A stretch of DNA of 64,000 nt from Ciona savignyi (Eukaryota; Chordata; Ascidiacea; Phlebobranchia; Cionidae), in NCBI GenBank assembly GCA_000149265.1, contig CH003412.1, positions 1,918,076-1,982,075 of the forward strand. Reading direction: 5' to 3'. A program made the position numbers and the translations under genes. Each line of letters opens with the position of its first letter. Within the stretch, counting starts at the first letter, position 1. Below, piece after piece: positions 46,254 through 62,294 of this stretch. The notes under the pieces were generated by a model. That model saw only the letters and a list, made by a program, of their open reading frames with translations, ran no database searches and was not told where the DNA came from.

Positions 46254-47965
46254 TTAAAGGAAATTGTTGCCTCCGGGTAAACCGATTGTGGTGGTAGTTT
46301 CCTTTTGAATTTTAGTAGCTGATGTCGCATTGTCAAGGATATTTCTGATCGAGGTAACAACTGGTGGCTTTTCGGTTACCTGGTAGCAAACCATTTGGTG
46401 GTAACCCGCTAAGTAGCCGACAGCAAGGCCAACCGTGAAACAAAGCAACACAATAGCAATGTAGCGAAATGCAATGCAAAAACAAGACGGCCCTGGGTTG
46501 TACTCCGGTGTTTTAAGACTGCCGCGAAATTCCATAGCAGGTATGTCGTAACTCGTGATATCAGTGTCATCGTCGTCCAATATTTGAAATTTACCACCGT
46601 CGCCCCGCGCAGGCGAGAAAGCAGAAAAACTATTTTTAGCGGCACTGCTGTAGAGATTCAAAAGTGGGTTAACAATTAAGTGAACAATAGTGTTATATAC
46701 TTTTTACACAGATACGCTCGGTATAGCATATAGGCTGTGAAGACGAGTTTTGTTTTCTATTTCTTAATAATATTTCTAAAATTATGGCACAGCGTTTTAG
46801 CTTCAAAGGCTTTCTTAAAGAATGTATTATTTTTGATTTTAGTAATAATTACCCAAACAAAATCTTAACGTTGAATTAATTTTCTCTATCTGAAACTTTG
46901 AAAACTGCTGTATCAACCAAGTAAACGAATCCCGTAGCAAGTCATATATGACCTAGTTCACCAATAGACCGTTTATAAAATATGAATATAATATGGATAT
47001 AACTAAAGCATTTTAGAGTCAAGCTTACCTATTTGGTCGGCTATCTTTACTCATAAATGACGCCCACTTTCCCTCAACAGTGGGGCTTTCAGCAAGATAG
47101 TTCAGGCGGTCGGCATTTTCTGAGTCGCAATGTATTTTCGTTTTATTCCAATACTTAAATTTAATAAACATACAATTATTTTCGCGTGCTTAGTTATGCT
47201 AGATAATATGAAAATTTACCATTCATGACTTTCATTTCTGTCGTTGCTATTACTTTCTGTTGATCCCGTTTAACGTTTGGGTCTCCTGGAGATGCACATT
47301 CTACCGAGTCTTCCGAATGACCATCTCCAGACCATCTGGGTGTGTTTACAGCATCGTTAATCTGATACATTAGTTGTACTCTTGCATTTCTTGAAACAGT
47401 TGGATGTATTCTATCTAGCCTTTCTTTTTTGGTATAGTTTTTTTACCGGTTTTATTAATTTTATAAGTTTAAAAACTGTGGTGGTCCTGTAACTAAGACT
47501 TTTTTTTATATGAAGAGCATTATATTATTCAGTCGCGGAAAATATTCGGCCATATAACCATTCATATGCTTGCCTTTCTTGAAACGGTTGATCATCTTCG
47601 TCCCTGGTAGATGCCCATCTATCTCCCAAATGCCGTGTTACGTCGCTGCTTTTGTTTTCCGTGTAGGTCTAAAATAAGTAACCGCAACTGACATTACATT
47701 GATATTCATCGTCAACAGGGAGGTACAGTCTATTATACCAACCACAACAACACGTTCATATATATAATTGTTTAAGGTTGATTCTCTGTTACATTGCCCT
47801 TTTTACGTAATCAACTCAATAATTGACATGTGAGACAACATGTAGTAGAACAAAATAGAACGAACAAGTAAAACGTACTTCTCCGTTTTCATCGAGAGCA
47901 TCTTCAAAGTTTTCATCAATTTCCATGTCCCATTCCAGCAATTCATCATCGTTTTTATAATCCAT
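46254..47965 (-). CDS. Acidic single-pass membrane protein with repeated Trp motif
   Basis: The five exons are read as 47965-47879, about 47668-47545, about 47371-47223, about 47100-47033 and about 46642-46254. The start MDYKNDDELLEWDMEIDEN is strongly acidic. Exons 2, 3 and 4 each hold one G/P-x-R/K-W-A/S motif followed by an acidic or polar tail: LGDRWASTRDEDD, TPRWSGDGHSED, EGKWASFMSKDS. The last exon has FQILDDDDTDITSYDI, a basic or neutral spacer, one membrane helix (YIAIVLLCFTVGLAVGYLAGY) and a 50-residue tail with an N-x-T site. With no signal peptide and the acidic N-terminus first, a cytosolic N-terminus and short outer tail is likely. I do not recognise the family. Exon borders 2-4 are less sure than the ends. 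Confidence 0.68.
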
Positions 47966-50587
47966 TTTTTGCGGTAATTTTTACCTTTTAAATAAACCTT
48001 CCAATACTGTACACCTGCATACAAATTCTTCTTTGTCTAAAACTTGGTTTAAACTGAATTTTGAAATGTTTAATTATTTAACCACGACTATACAACAGTC
48101 ACGAGATGCATTTACACATAGTTACCAGCAGCTTATAGCGTTGAGTTTTATGTGGTATTAGAAATGAAACGCTTTGTAAAATGTGAATTATAAACACTCT
48201 GGTTAATTATTGACAAGCAATATTGAGATACCACTGTGGAGAGCAACGTCCGTACATTTTTATCCAGCAGTTACGCAAACAACAAAACAAACACCGTAGG
48301 CCTATATAGGTCGTTTTGATATATTGCGACAATTGCATTGCACAATGCCATATAAAATGTTTTGGATTCTAAGCGTATATTTACATAAGTGTTTAATCAC
48401 TTTGTGATGACACTGCCTTGGCGGTAAACTAGTAGTGAGAAGTGATACTCCGGCCAGAATAGAAATGTTAGAAGTTAGTAAATACAGCTAGGTGGCAACA
48501 TGGAGTTAGAGAATAACACGCGAAAAACCATGAACTTATTACTGACCTTTAACACTTCTTTTTATTGCATCCTACTAAAAAATAAATGTGCAAAGATCAT
48601 GAATCCGAAATAGCAGCCTACTTTTTATATTTAAATTAAATTATTTTGTGAAGCGCATTAAAAGTGAAAAATACCATATGGGCCAGTTTTTTGCTTGTGG
48701 TTGTATTAAAAATGACATATGAAAATTCTTTATGCTAATAAAATTATTTCTAAGCATTTCGATTGTACATTTATCGATATATATGGTAAAGACGAATGCC
48801 TAAACCCGCTTGGCCGGCGAATTGACTGAAAATCTCTCTTTTACTCAGTGTTTGGAGCGTTGCCTTTTTCATTCCGACTAAAGCGCAGTCAAGCACGTCC
48901 GCCGTCTTTCCAGTCTAAATTCAAAAGGAACGTGTTAAGTATATATGTTTTGGTGAAGCTAGTGTTAATAATGTAGTTTCAAATAATAAATTAGCCCGGA
49001 GACATGGTAGAGAACGTCGAGTTGATATTTATATAGCTTTACATCACAACCTACTAGCGTATGTTTCACTATAAGTGCTAAAAGAACTGTGACTAACAGC
49101 ACATGTCAGTATTATGGAGAAAATCACGATGTTTACTTTTTGATGCGCTTATGACGTTATTATTTAGACAAAACGACGCTTAACACATGGAAAACAGAAG
49201 CCCTTGTTCTTAATTTTGTAACCCAGTTGTGTGATTTGGTGACAAATTATATTGGCTACTTAATTAAAGTGTCTAGCAACTTAGTAGATCAAATGCCCGT
49301 GGGGTAAAGAGTAGAGCATAAAAAAATAGTTTTGCCAGCCTATGTGAACATAGCTGATAAGGTATCACCGGATTTCCGTTCGGGTTACGCTTCATGTAAT
49401 AATTTGGCGTTGTACTGGAACATGCAGCTTGCTTGTGTTTTGCATACACTTACAGCAAGCAGCCTACGACGGTCGCGGCAGTACTTGGAAAATTTACAGG
49501 TTTATATCTCTGTCAACAAAGTTTCAGAAGCGGTATAATGGTTAATAAGCGAATTTACTTCGGTATCTATAATTAGTAAAATATTATATAGTGTACTGGA
49601 TGTAACATATAACATGACATGTGTAGCTAATGCATCGCAATAAAATAGGCATGTGTGTTAAACTTGAGTAAAAACTACATATAAACAGTGACAGTCGTTC
49701 AAGTGTAATTCTATATGATGTGTATAAATTAGAACAAAACACTATATTTAAGCGCTAAACTGTGTTAATCGGATCACATGGCTAAGCAACTTTACGGTTT
49801 GAATTACCAGGGGAAACGTGCGCAGCTTTTTAGCGGATTAAAAGAGTTCAGTTGGTAGATTGAAAGGGCATGCCGGCTGCCATTACGTACCGCAAACCTC
49901 TGGAGAGACCATTCGATCTACTCAGAGTGCCGTTAGTGGCACATGCGCGTTTGAAAAGCTCTTTTAAGTTAATTAAAACAGATGTAGTAATGAGTTAGTT
50001 GTTTAGTGTGTGGATCGACCAGAACATTGCATGTGTATAAGAAATATTGTTTTGGGGAATTGATCCATGACTATACTTATTCGCTGTAGAAAACGAAGCA
50101 GAGCTTATGGAATAAATAAGCGCCAGCAGCTTGCCAACTTTACTGTCAATCAATGCTTTTGGTGTTTAATGATGGGCTGACGCTTAACTAATCCCAGCAT
50201 GTGTTTGCCAAACGCATTTAAAACATCCTTGTGCGCTTCACTGCGTCATTTCCGGCCCAGTGTGAAATGTGTCGACGTTGTGGCGTTAGAACGTTAATTA
50301 TAATAGCCACTAACAAGCGTTCAGCTGATCTGTAAGATCTATCAGCACGGTGGAATGGGAAAGTGTTAAATTGCTATGAACTTTCAGTAAACTCGTGTTA
50401 CCCGGAAATCGATACAGGAGCGCATTGATTAACATATCGTTTAACGTGTGTATTATTTTCACAAACAGGTTGTTTAAAGTAGGCAACGTTACTGGAATCA
50501 AGTGTTGGCAGCTAATCTTATATGTATGCCACAGGAATCTAAAAGAGTTGCCTACCCTCAGATTTAAAGCAAATACTACGGCCTTAA
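47966..50587. other. Divergent spacer, no gene seen
   Basis: This 2.6 kb head-to-head spacer separates the membrane protein gene (minus) and the SDR gene (plus). AT-rich with some GC-richer parts (about 48820-48930, 49780-49960, 50100-50300) that may be regulatory or untranslated exons. The plus-strand frame 49332-49538 (68 codons) has no supporting feature. I find no repeat family member here. Confidence 0.45.
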
Positions 50588-52705
50588 ATGGCGAAATCCA
50601 GTCAAAAAAATGTTGTTATAACCGGTAAGTGGTTCATTCCGCGTAAAGTTTGTGTAGTTCCTTTGTATACTTTTTTGTTTTTTGTACTTGTGTTAAATTA
50701 GCTTTGCGTTATATTCAGTAAAGACCTATGCAATCCGTATTCGTTAAATGTGTTATATTAACAGGCTGTGATATACCGAATTCATACGGTTATGAGCTGG
50801 CATTGTGCCTCGACAACCAGGACTACGTTGTTTTCGCCGGTTGCACGGACTGCAACAGTGTTGGTGCACGTTCGTTGGCGTCACGCGGCTCCACGCGACT
50901 AGCTGTTTTGCAAATTGACGTCACAAAACAAGACGAAATCGATGACGCAACCGAAATGATCCAAGACATGATAGGGGACGAGGGTAGGTTGAGTCAGATT
51001 GCATACTTAAATGACGAACGATTTATATTTATTCACGCCTTCTGGTATTGGGGAATATTGTACTCTTAATCAATAATGCCGATATAAATAAATTTTCATC
51101 TAAATGGTTTAAACTGTTCATTAAAACAGTTACATGGAAGTAGTTTAAAACGGAACTCTGGCTAATCCCGGCCACTTCCACCTTTGTTGCTACAGGTCTG
51201 TGGGCGGTTGTGAATTGTGCGGAGTATTACACGGTGGCGGAAGCAGAGTGGTGCGCCGTGGATGATTACGAGCTGTCAATGCAAATTAATTACCTCGGGA
51301 CTGTTCGAGTCACCAAAGCACTTCTTCACCTTGTCCGCCGAGCGAGGGGAAGGATCGTTAACCTTAGCAGCATGGCTGGTAAGTTGACATTTTATTCCTG
51401 GATCAGGAATATATATTTCTCCTTTTCAATACCTCTTATTTTATATAATATAAGCTGAAGTATAGGGACGTGACTCTATTATTTCCAAGTGAATTAATCA
51501 CACTCGCAAACAGTCAAGAATAAACATTACATCATCGGCACAGGTTGCCTCGCTCGAGCGGGCCAATCAGCATACTCTGCGAGCAAATTCGCACTTGAAG
51601 CCTTTACGGATTGTCTACGCCAGGAAATGCTCAAGTGGGGAGTGTACGTGAGTTTGGTGGAACCTGCTTATTTCCCCGGTGAGTACCTCGTGCGCGATTG
51701 CTCAAGGTTTAAATTGATACTTTCCTTTTTCACTTTTTTTTGGAATATCATAAAATAAAAAACCTTAACAGTTATTTTATGTGACCTCACAAAGCGGTAT
51801 AATCATTGATTTTTATTAACTGGATGTAATTCGATATTCAATATAGTTGTCAGAATCGCGATTATAATTGTAGCCGTCTGACCTTTGTTCTCATTATCTC
51901 CATTAAATTGTTGCTTAAAAACACCCGGGTTAAACGGAAAGCTTGACTGTATATAGATGTATTGATCTATACACCGATCATACATTTTGCATGAAGGTTA
52001 AGTTTAAATTATTTATGTCCTTTCTCTAGTTTAGCGATTGCTGCATTTTGAACAGCCATTCTCGCTCGAACAAATTATGAATTTAAATAGAACCACTACA
52101 ACATATATATAATTGTATATTTAGAGGGAAACCTGGTGTTGTCTGAACCTCACACTTCGGTGCGACTCAAACGAGTTCCTGATCATGTCAAAGCAGCTTA
52201 CGGTGAAGAGTATTTCGTCAACTTCATAAATTCAGTTTCGAGGAATGATGAAACAGAACGCGAGAATCATCTGAAGATCAACTCTGCAGAACCGTTGCTC
52301 CCCAACAGCCAGTCGTCCACTTTAACATCCGGCTACTCTTCTATGTCATCCACCTCTGCTTCGCTGAAGAAGAAAATCCCCAAGGGCCCTGCTTTAAACC
52401 CGGGCGACTATGACCCTGAGACACTGGACGAGGAAAAGAAGAGACGCACGATCTCATTGGGGGCAGGAGCGTCTTCCACTCTAAAGTCCTCACCGGACTT
52501 CGGAAACACGAATCGCGTCCTCTACGCTCTTGCGGAGGCAGTCACCGCCAACTCTCCGAAAGTCCGCTACTTCGTTGGCTCATTCCAAGATCGAGTGGTC
52601 AAATCCGCCGCTGCTTTTCTCCCAACCGTTGTCATGGACACCTACTTAACCTCGGGTAAACTTGCCAAGTGTGTGCCAAAAGTAATAAAGCAGAAGGTCG
52701 ACTAA
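50588..52705 (+). CDS. Short-chain dehydrogenase/reductase (RDH/HSD17B/BDH-like) with long tail
   Basis: The five exons are 50588-50624, 50765-50983, 51196-51378, 51544-51678 and 52125-52705. They are in phase and give 384 residues. The start MAKSSQKNVVITGCD enters the cofactor fold directly with no membrane anchor. The core shows an acidic beta strand (LQIDVTKQDEI), LWAVVNCAE, INYLGTVRVTKALL, the catalytic serine in GRIVNLSSMAG, and YSASK for Tyr/Lys. VEPAYF follows, as in the 17-beta-HSD2/RDH/BDH branch. Oddities: the dinucleotide loop reads TGCDIPNSYGYE instead of TGCDSGFG. The usual NNAG is NCAE. A tail of about 100 residues contains a Ser/Thr-rich linker (SSTLTSGYSSMSSTSAS) and a second conserved-looking C-terminal part. 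Likely an NAD(P)-dependent retinoid/steroid-type oxidoreductase; the substrate is unknown. Confidence 0.86.
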
Positions 52706-53613
52706 ACGACCATTCTTTATTCATCATTCGAGATTATTATGAATACGTTCTATTCTTTAACTTCTGTTCAACACAAATCCATGTTTAACACATCGTTTAA
52801 TAGCTAGTAATAGCAATGTTCAGATATTTGATCCCATTTGATCTGATCTGCAGATATAAACATGAAACTGTCAATCGTGCATTTGTACGCCGTGTGCCTT
52901 CGGTAAAACCGTATAAAAATGGATTTGTTTCTCATACAACAACGGTCATCACCTCTTAATGCAATTAATAACTGTTTATTTTACTTTTTTCAAAACGATA
53001 TTAGCTTAAAATGTTTTAACGTGGCAGCGTATTTTATAGTGTACACTCGTTTGAGAATTATTACTGTTTTGAAACGTACGTTTTTGTCTTCTGTTATTTT
53101 GCGAATATTTCTTTTCAACATTTATTATTAAAGATAAGAAACGATGAAAACAAAGTTAATTTTGCATGTGATCAGAGTGGTATTTCCACTCAAGCCCTCT
53201 TTGAGCGTCACGAACGTAAAAGAAGAACTTGATTTGTAATCTGTTTATTTATAAGCCTTGGTTTAGGCATGCCACGGCAATTTTCTGGCTCACCGGATTC
53301 GTATTAACACCAAGCTCACAGGCGTTGCCGATTGAGGCACGGCCAATAGATTAATGTTATCTAATTATATAGTTGATCGAGTAAGAAACTTTAAGCTGTG
53401 TAGAATAACTATGAAACGCTTAATGTGTGTTATATGTACACCATACCCGTAGTTATCAACATCCTAGGCTAGTATAAATATAGTATAGTGGAAATTAATA
53501 ACCGTCACCAAGCATAGTTAATATCAAAACTTATATATGTGAGAATCCGACAAGCCGTTGTAGCGTTGTTGAAATAAGTGCTCTTGAGCGCCACATGCCC
53601 ACGATAGAAAAGG
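52706..53613. other. AT-rich spacer after SDR gene
   Basis: This holds the 3' flank of the SDR gene and the 5' flank of the small ORF at 53614. A 70-codon plus-strand frame at 52919-53131 is AT-rich and has no supporting feature. I recognise no repeat family in it. Confidence 0.45.
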
Positions 53614-53997
53614 ATGTTTCAAAACACATCAGTTCGAATAGCCGGACAAAACTGGTCATTTTCAAAAAATAACTTGCTCAGTTGGGTTCCTATTCGCAAT
53701 CTCACTGACCTCAAAGGAATATCTTATTTGTTGACAAACTCTAATCCATCCCAAGTGTATGTTCGGTTCAAATACTATGCAATGATTTCACAACATTGGG
53801 TCCTTTGTGTGCGACAAAATCAAAACCATGTACTCCAAGGAGGTTACGTCATATTCGTAGTGAGACGACCTAATGGATTTAAACTTATGGTACGTAGAAA
53901 TGGGCTCTCACGAGGATTGTATAGCAACTTTATGTGTCACACCATCGTGAAAACAATCAACGAATTATTCGCCCTACTTAGGTTCGTTTGGCAATAA
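53614..53997 (+). CDS. Small single-exon orphan ORF, 127 aa
   Basis: One open frame of 127 residues (MFQNTSVRIAGQNWSF... to ...LLRFVWQ) ends at TAA, and AATAAA overlaps the stop (CAATAAAGCAATAAAA). The protein is basic, with two N-x-T/S sites, and has a beta-rich centre (QVYVRFKYYAM, GGYVIFVVRR). There is no signal peptide or known motif. A 384-nt frame in DNA this AT-rich is longer than most chance frames. The overlapping polyadenylation signal supports a real transcript, but no homologue is recognised. It lies 80 bp from the 3' end of the convergent hydrolase gene. Confidence 0.4.
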   Translation: MFQNTSVRIAGQNWSFSKNNLLSWVPIRNLTDLKGISYLLTNSNPSQVYVRFKYYAMISQHWVLCVRQNQNHVLQGGYVIFVVRRPNGFKLMVRRNGLSRGLYSNFMCHTIVKTINELFALLRFVWQ

Positions 53998-54076
53998 AGC
54001 AATAAAACACGCTGATTCGTGGTGATTTTGGGTCAGAAGCTGATGTGTGATTCAATAAATGTTGATTACTGAGTTT

Positions 54077-56936
<2,860 letters not shown>

Positions 56937-57435
56937 CACAAAGTGAATTGTGGTTATTTACAAATGGCCAGATTGCTACCCTGTGCTTCCCTATGATACA
57001 GCTAGCTTTCCCGTGCGAACAATTGTTTCGTACTCCTGTCGAAAGCTGTGACGTACTGCAGATTCTAACACTTACGAGAAAGACAGCTGAGATAAATAAA
57101 AGAGAGATACGACGTATGAAACAAATCTCAATTATTTAAACGAAAAATACGGAAATTTCAACAAAAAAAGTTGTTATAATTCTCAAGAAGCGTATATACA
57201 GTGGGAGCAATTACATGAGCAACGTGAAGAATTTCATAATTGTTTGCAAAACAACGGTAGTATCGGTAAGAGTAATGTAGTTATTAAACCATCAACCAGA
57301 ATGTTGAGGTGCGTAGAGTATGTACAGCATATATACAAGTTTCTTTTGGTTCAAGAACAATTAAAGACAGCGAGGGTAAACCATCGATGTTGAATCCTCG
57401 ATATAGCTGTTGAGGTGTCATCGTCGCCATCATTG
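56937..57435. other. Spacer between SLC6 gene and ADPRH
   Basis: This tandem spacer, 499 bp long, lies between two minus-strand genes. It must hold the 3' end of the SLC6 gene and the promoter of ADPRH. I see short plus-strand frames only, none with support. Confidence 0.5.
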
Positions 57436-60400
57436 TTATGCGTCCAAATGCGTGGACTCGTAAGGTGGCGGCAGAGGGTCCATAATTGTCGGAAATACCT
57501 TTTCTTCGTCTGGATACTTGTTGTTGGTGTTTGGAAGGTATCTTGGGCCGCACGCATCCCCAAAGACATTTCGAATATGGCTACTTACTAGCAACGCCCC
57601 CTCGTTGCCTGTAAAGTGAAAAAAGACGTTTGAGCTATTCTTAGATATGCACCAAGAAGAACGCGCAACATTGCCTATTGTAGTAAGCGGTAGGATGGGA
57701 TATATGATATTCATGTTTCATCCACATGAATAGGAAACTCGAAGGGCGGTAATACACGGACAACTGTAAAATTGTTTCGCGAATACTGTAGGGAGCGTTC
57801 TCACACTGATATCCGTAAGATTTAGTCGCCCACCGTTAGATTAGCGGAGCTATTGCAGTGTTTTGTACAATATTGAGACGTTACTGCTGTTTTAGTTTCG
57901 ACCATTAATTTCAGACGACTTTCAACTTAGTGCCTTGCACAAGAACATCACCGACTAGCTACCGGATGGTTTCGATCTTAGAAACTTTCGACTATCTTGC
58001 ATTATAGCGAAAATTATTTAGTGTTTTCATTTAATTTGTTTGTTTTTTTCTTAAAATTATTCGTCTTTGTTTTTCTTGCATTTCGTAGTGAAATACCACA
58101 GATTCTAGCTTAGAAGTTAAAGTGTACATCACAGAACAATAAAATCCGGAGGTATTTGTTACGATACAGGCTTCAATTAAAAAAAATGAAAGGTTAAAGT
58201 ATCTAAAATGTTTTAAAATAGGGTGTTAACAAAATTCAAGCAATAGTACGGAAAACCAGTGTCGATAAATAAACAATGCAAATGCATTCATATATAATTC
58301 TGTTGTTAAATTGGTCGGGCAGACCATTCTACCACACAACAGTTCTCATCTAGATATGTTATTACGGAAAAGTGACACAATACGGCCGATTGTAAATTTG
58401 ATCGAAAAATGCTGACTGGAAAAATAGGGTATGGGTAATGTAAAAAAAAGGTTACTAATGTTAGACCATAAAAAAAGTTTTACCTTTAATATAACGGTCA
58501 AGGTGATGACTGCCGTACTGTGGGCGGACTGCGTTGCTTAGTCTCTGCAATATATACCAGTGTCAGTAAGAAACATACAGAACCAAGAAACCTGTTGTCC
58601 GGCAATAAAAATGTTCACCTACCTCGAGAAAAGTAGAACCGGGGGCTGTGATGAGTTGATAGGCCGCCACCACGGGAATACAGAGCATTGAAGAAAGGGC
58701 AAGACACCACCCGATGAGCAGCCCCCACCAGGGATACTCGTACGTTCGGTTGTATGTTAGGGGTTTGTGACTGATCAACACAAATATGAAAATACCCTGC
58801 AAGTTCGATGAATATAAGTGAACATATAACAAGTACAGGATAGAGTAGCATATTTATGTTTATCACCGTTAATGAGAAACCAAGGGGAGTTAATACATGG
58901 ACAATCGTAAGATTACCTTGCGCCCACCGTCGGGTTAATGGAGCTTTTGCAGTGTGTTGTGTATGATACACACGTCCCTTAAATTTGGTAGAACCCATTA
59001 TTCAGCTTGGTAAAGGCAATGTTCGTTTAGTACCTGGCCCAAGGACGAAACCGACTAGTTAGCGACCACTTTCGAACCGTCAACCTTTCGGTTGTTAGGC
59101 GTCGCACTAAACCACTAGACTGAACGTTCAAGGAGTATATATAATATTTTAAAGAAAACTCTAATCATGTAGCATAAATATGAAATGTTACCAATGTTGC
59201 AGCTGGTGTGAGGAACAGCCAGCAATATTTGAATAGGGCCGGAGGTCGATAACCGATCATATCTTTGAGGTTTTGATAATATCTATCCGCCCCTGGGAGT
59301 ATAAAATTAATAAACACAATAAATATTACTGGTATTTTGCAATTTTAGTTTAATGTTGTATCATTTTCAACAACAATAAAACTTGATTTAAAAAATTGTC
59401 CGTACCAAAACGAGGTGTACACAAATAAATATGTATTTCACAGTAAAACGTTTATAAAATATTATAAACAGTTTGCCTTTTAACTTGCGAATTTTACTTC
59501 TATACATAATGGAAATATTAAAACACATGGCACAAGTCAAATTAACTGAGAAAAATATGACATCCAGTCAATTCAAAAAATCCAGAATCTTACAAAAGAG
59601 GCCGATATTGCGCAACTCGCGATAACAATGGCATTGTTACGACTGATATGCTAATTTATAATAACATTTCCAAGTGCAGAAGAATGACGTAGTAATTTCA
59701 CTGCAACACCTATCATATATAAGTCTTGGCATTATTTACGGGCCTTCCATTTTGTATGTAGTACGATTGGCGAAACCCATAAATGTTGTATTTGGCTTTG
59801 ATGGAAAAAAAATTTTGTAGGCAACGCCTAAACTATTCTATCTCACCATAAATCCAGGCGATAGTGATGCATTCCCAAAGCGACATCCATAACAACGTCA
59901 TTCCACTCGCAGAATAATAATCGAATATTTGGAAGACGTACATCCCGCCCTATAAAAACGTGCACATTAAGATAAAAATTTTAAAAAAGTGCACATTAAG
60001 ATAAAAAATTATTATCATGTGGTAAGGATTTACCTCGGTTATCATGGAGAGTCCAATCAAGAAACACACAATGCAAGTTGCAGCCGAGAAAAGAGCTCTG
60101 CGTCTTCGGAGCAAGTGTGGAAACTGGTCGATAATCGCTGTGAGGAACCCTTCCACCCCGACAAACTAAAGAAATGATTTGCAGAATGAAATTTACGAGT
60201 AAAAAAGTAAAAAAAAACGGTTGTCTTAGTAAATTACCTGGCTGTCCAAGCCGAGCAAGAGGATCATTAAGAAAAACAGGCACGACCAAAGAGGAGAAAG
60301 AGGCATCAGTGTCACGCCCTTAGGGTACGCAATAAACGCGAGTCCCGGTCCAGATTCCGCCACCTGGTCAATGGGAACTTTTTGCTCATGAGCCATGAAT

Positions 60401-62252
60401 CCAAGGAAAGTGAATATAACGAAACCGGCAAAAAAACTTGTGCCGGAATTGACAGCGGCGAGAATGACAGTGTCTCTGTAAATACAGATATCATTTAAGA
60501 AGGATACGCGAGGATACCCATACATTTGTTGAATGAAATTAAACTCGCTTTTTACTTGAAGCAATTGTTGTTGTAGAGGTTGTAACTTCCCAGAGCTGAC
60601 AACGCCCCTAGACCAATTGCGTAGGAAAAGAAAACTTGTGTTCCAGCGTCAATCCAAACCTGCAGTCGGAGGCAAAATAAATTTGTTATTAAAACCGTTA
60701 ACGTCACCAAAAGTGAAGTATAAAAATTAGTTAAAGAAGGTTTTTGCTGTAAAGTCTGATTAATACAAGCAATCTACCTGGGCCTCTTGTAGTTTCGTCC
60801 AGTTGGGTTTAATATAAAACTGAATCCCTTCTAGAGCTCCTGGCAACATAACCCCTCGTATTAGAAGGCACAGAAGTACAATGTATGGAAAAAGAGCAGT
60901 GACATAGACGATCTAAAAATAAACCACTAGTTTAATGCTTTATATGAATGAAAGAGGGTGTGCATTAGTTTAAACAAGCAAATCGGCAAAGACGGTCCCA
61001 CCGGATACATCACGCCTGCATGCCAGCGGCCAACAGCGCACCGCAAATAGATACTAACTTTGCCTGTTGCTCTTACACCCTTGCAAATGCAGATGTAGCA
61101 AATTGTCCACGCCACCAGTAAACACAGTGCCAGTTCCCATCTTATTGAACCAGTATCAGTGATATCTGGCGTAATTTTCAGAACCTCCCTCCTGTTAATA
61201 AAAGAGTTTTCATACAGCACCGCCGCATATATGACCTTGGAGTAATAACAGCGCAATCGGCAGTAGTAATAAATAGTAAAGTGCCGGTATCTGGCTTGTC
61301 AATTGTGGTACCGGCGAACAACACTGTGATACAACGCGGTTCAAGTTAAGGGGGTGTATCTTTGCACAGGCCGAACCCACGGATATGTTTGATTAACTAT
61401 ATACGTGACCTAGAACACGGTTACTCACTCCCAAAACTCGATCACCGGCGAGGATAGGGTTGTATAATTAAATAAGTTTGAAGAATTCGTCAAGCTTTCA
61501 TTGAGCGGCATGGTCATGTTTACCTTTGCTTTCTCTGTAAACAAAGATCTCTCAGTTAATCACCACATTAGTTGAACGTGACCCTATAACCTTGAAGTTT
61601 GCGGGGCGGTTTCTAAACTGTCATTTCGCAATAACGGTCGAGTTGGACCATGAGCTTTGCGGTTGTAAGGTTAAAACAGCCACATTGTGACCGTATAAGG
61701 CGATATATTTAACGTCCTACCGGCGAGCATGGCGGTGAAATTCGTGGTGCAACCGGCGGTGTTCCAAGCATTGTCACACGTAGACCAAGGTAATATAGTA
61801 GTGAAAGATCGGCCGAGATAATAGATTGCCCATGTGAGAACCATAATATAGTAGCAGTTGCAAAAGAACACAATAACGGTAGAGGCGAATCCAATGCCTA
61901 AAATGAAACACGTTCAAGGTTAAAATAAACACTATCGCGGTTTACTTCGCAATAGGTGGCAAGGGGGTGAGATATAATTATCATTTTGACCTTTTTAATT
62001 ATCATTGTTAAAGGTATTACACTACCGATATGTTTACGCTCTCTGACCTTTCATGAGTGGACATAAGTTCCAAATCCCAATTCCGCCCTGCTTCATATAC
62101 TGACCCAGTGAAATTTCCAAGAAAAACACTGGGATGCCGCTTGTGATTATGAACAGCAAATATGGTATCAGGAAGGCACCTATGAATAAACTGGCTTGTT
62201 AATTGGCAAGTCTCAAATGTGCGTTATAACAGTTCAAGGCAAATGCGGCACG

Positions 62253-62294
<42 letters not shown>

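Noticed and set aside
58615-58998. 127-codon minus-strand frame
   Set aside because: Its start and first half are SINE body sequence (same frame as 30018-30215) and the remainder overlaps an SLC6 exon in another frame.
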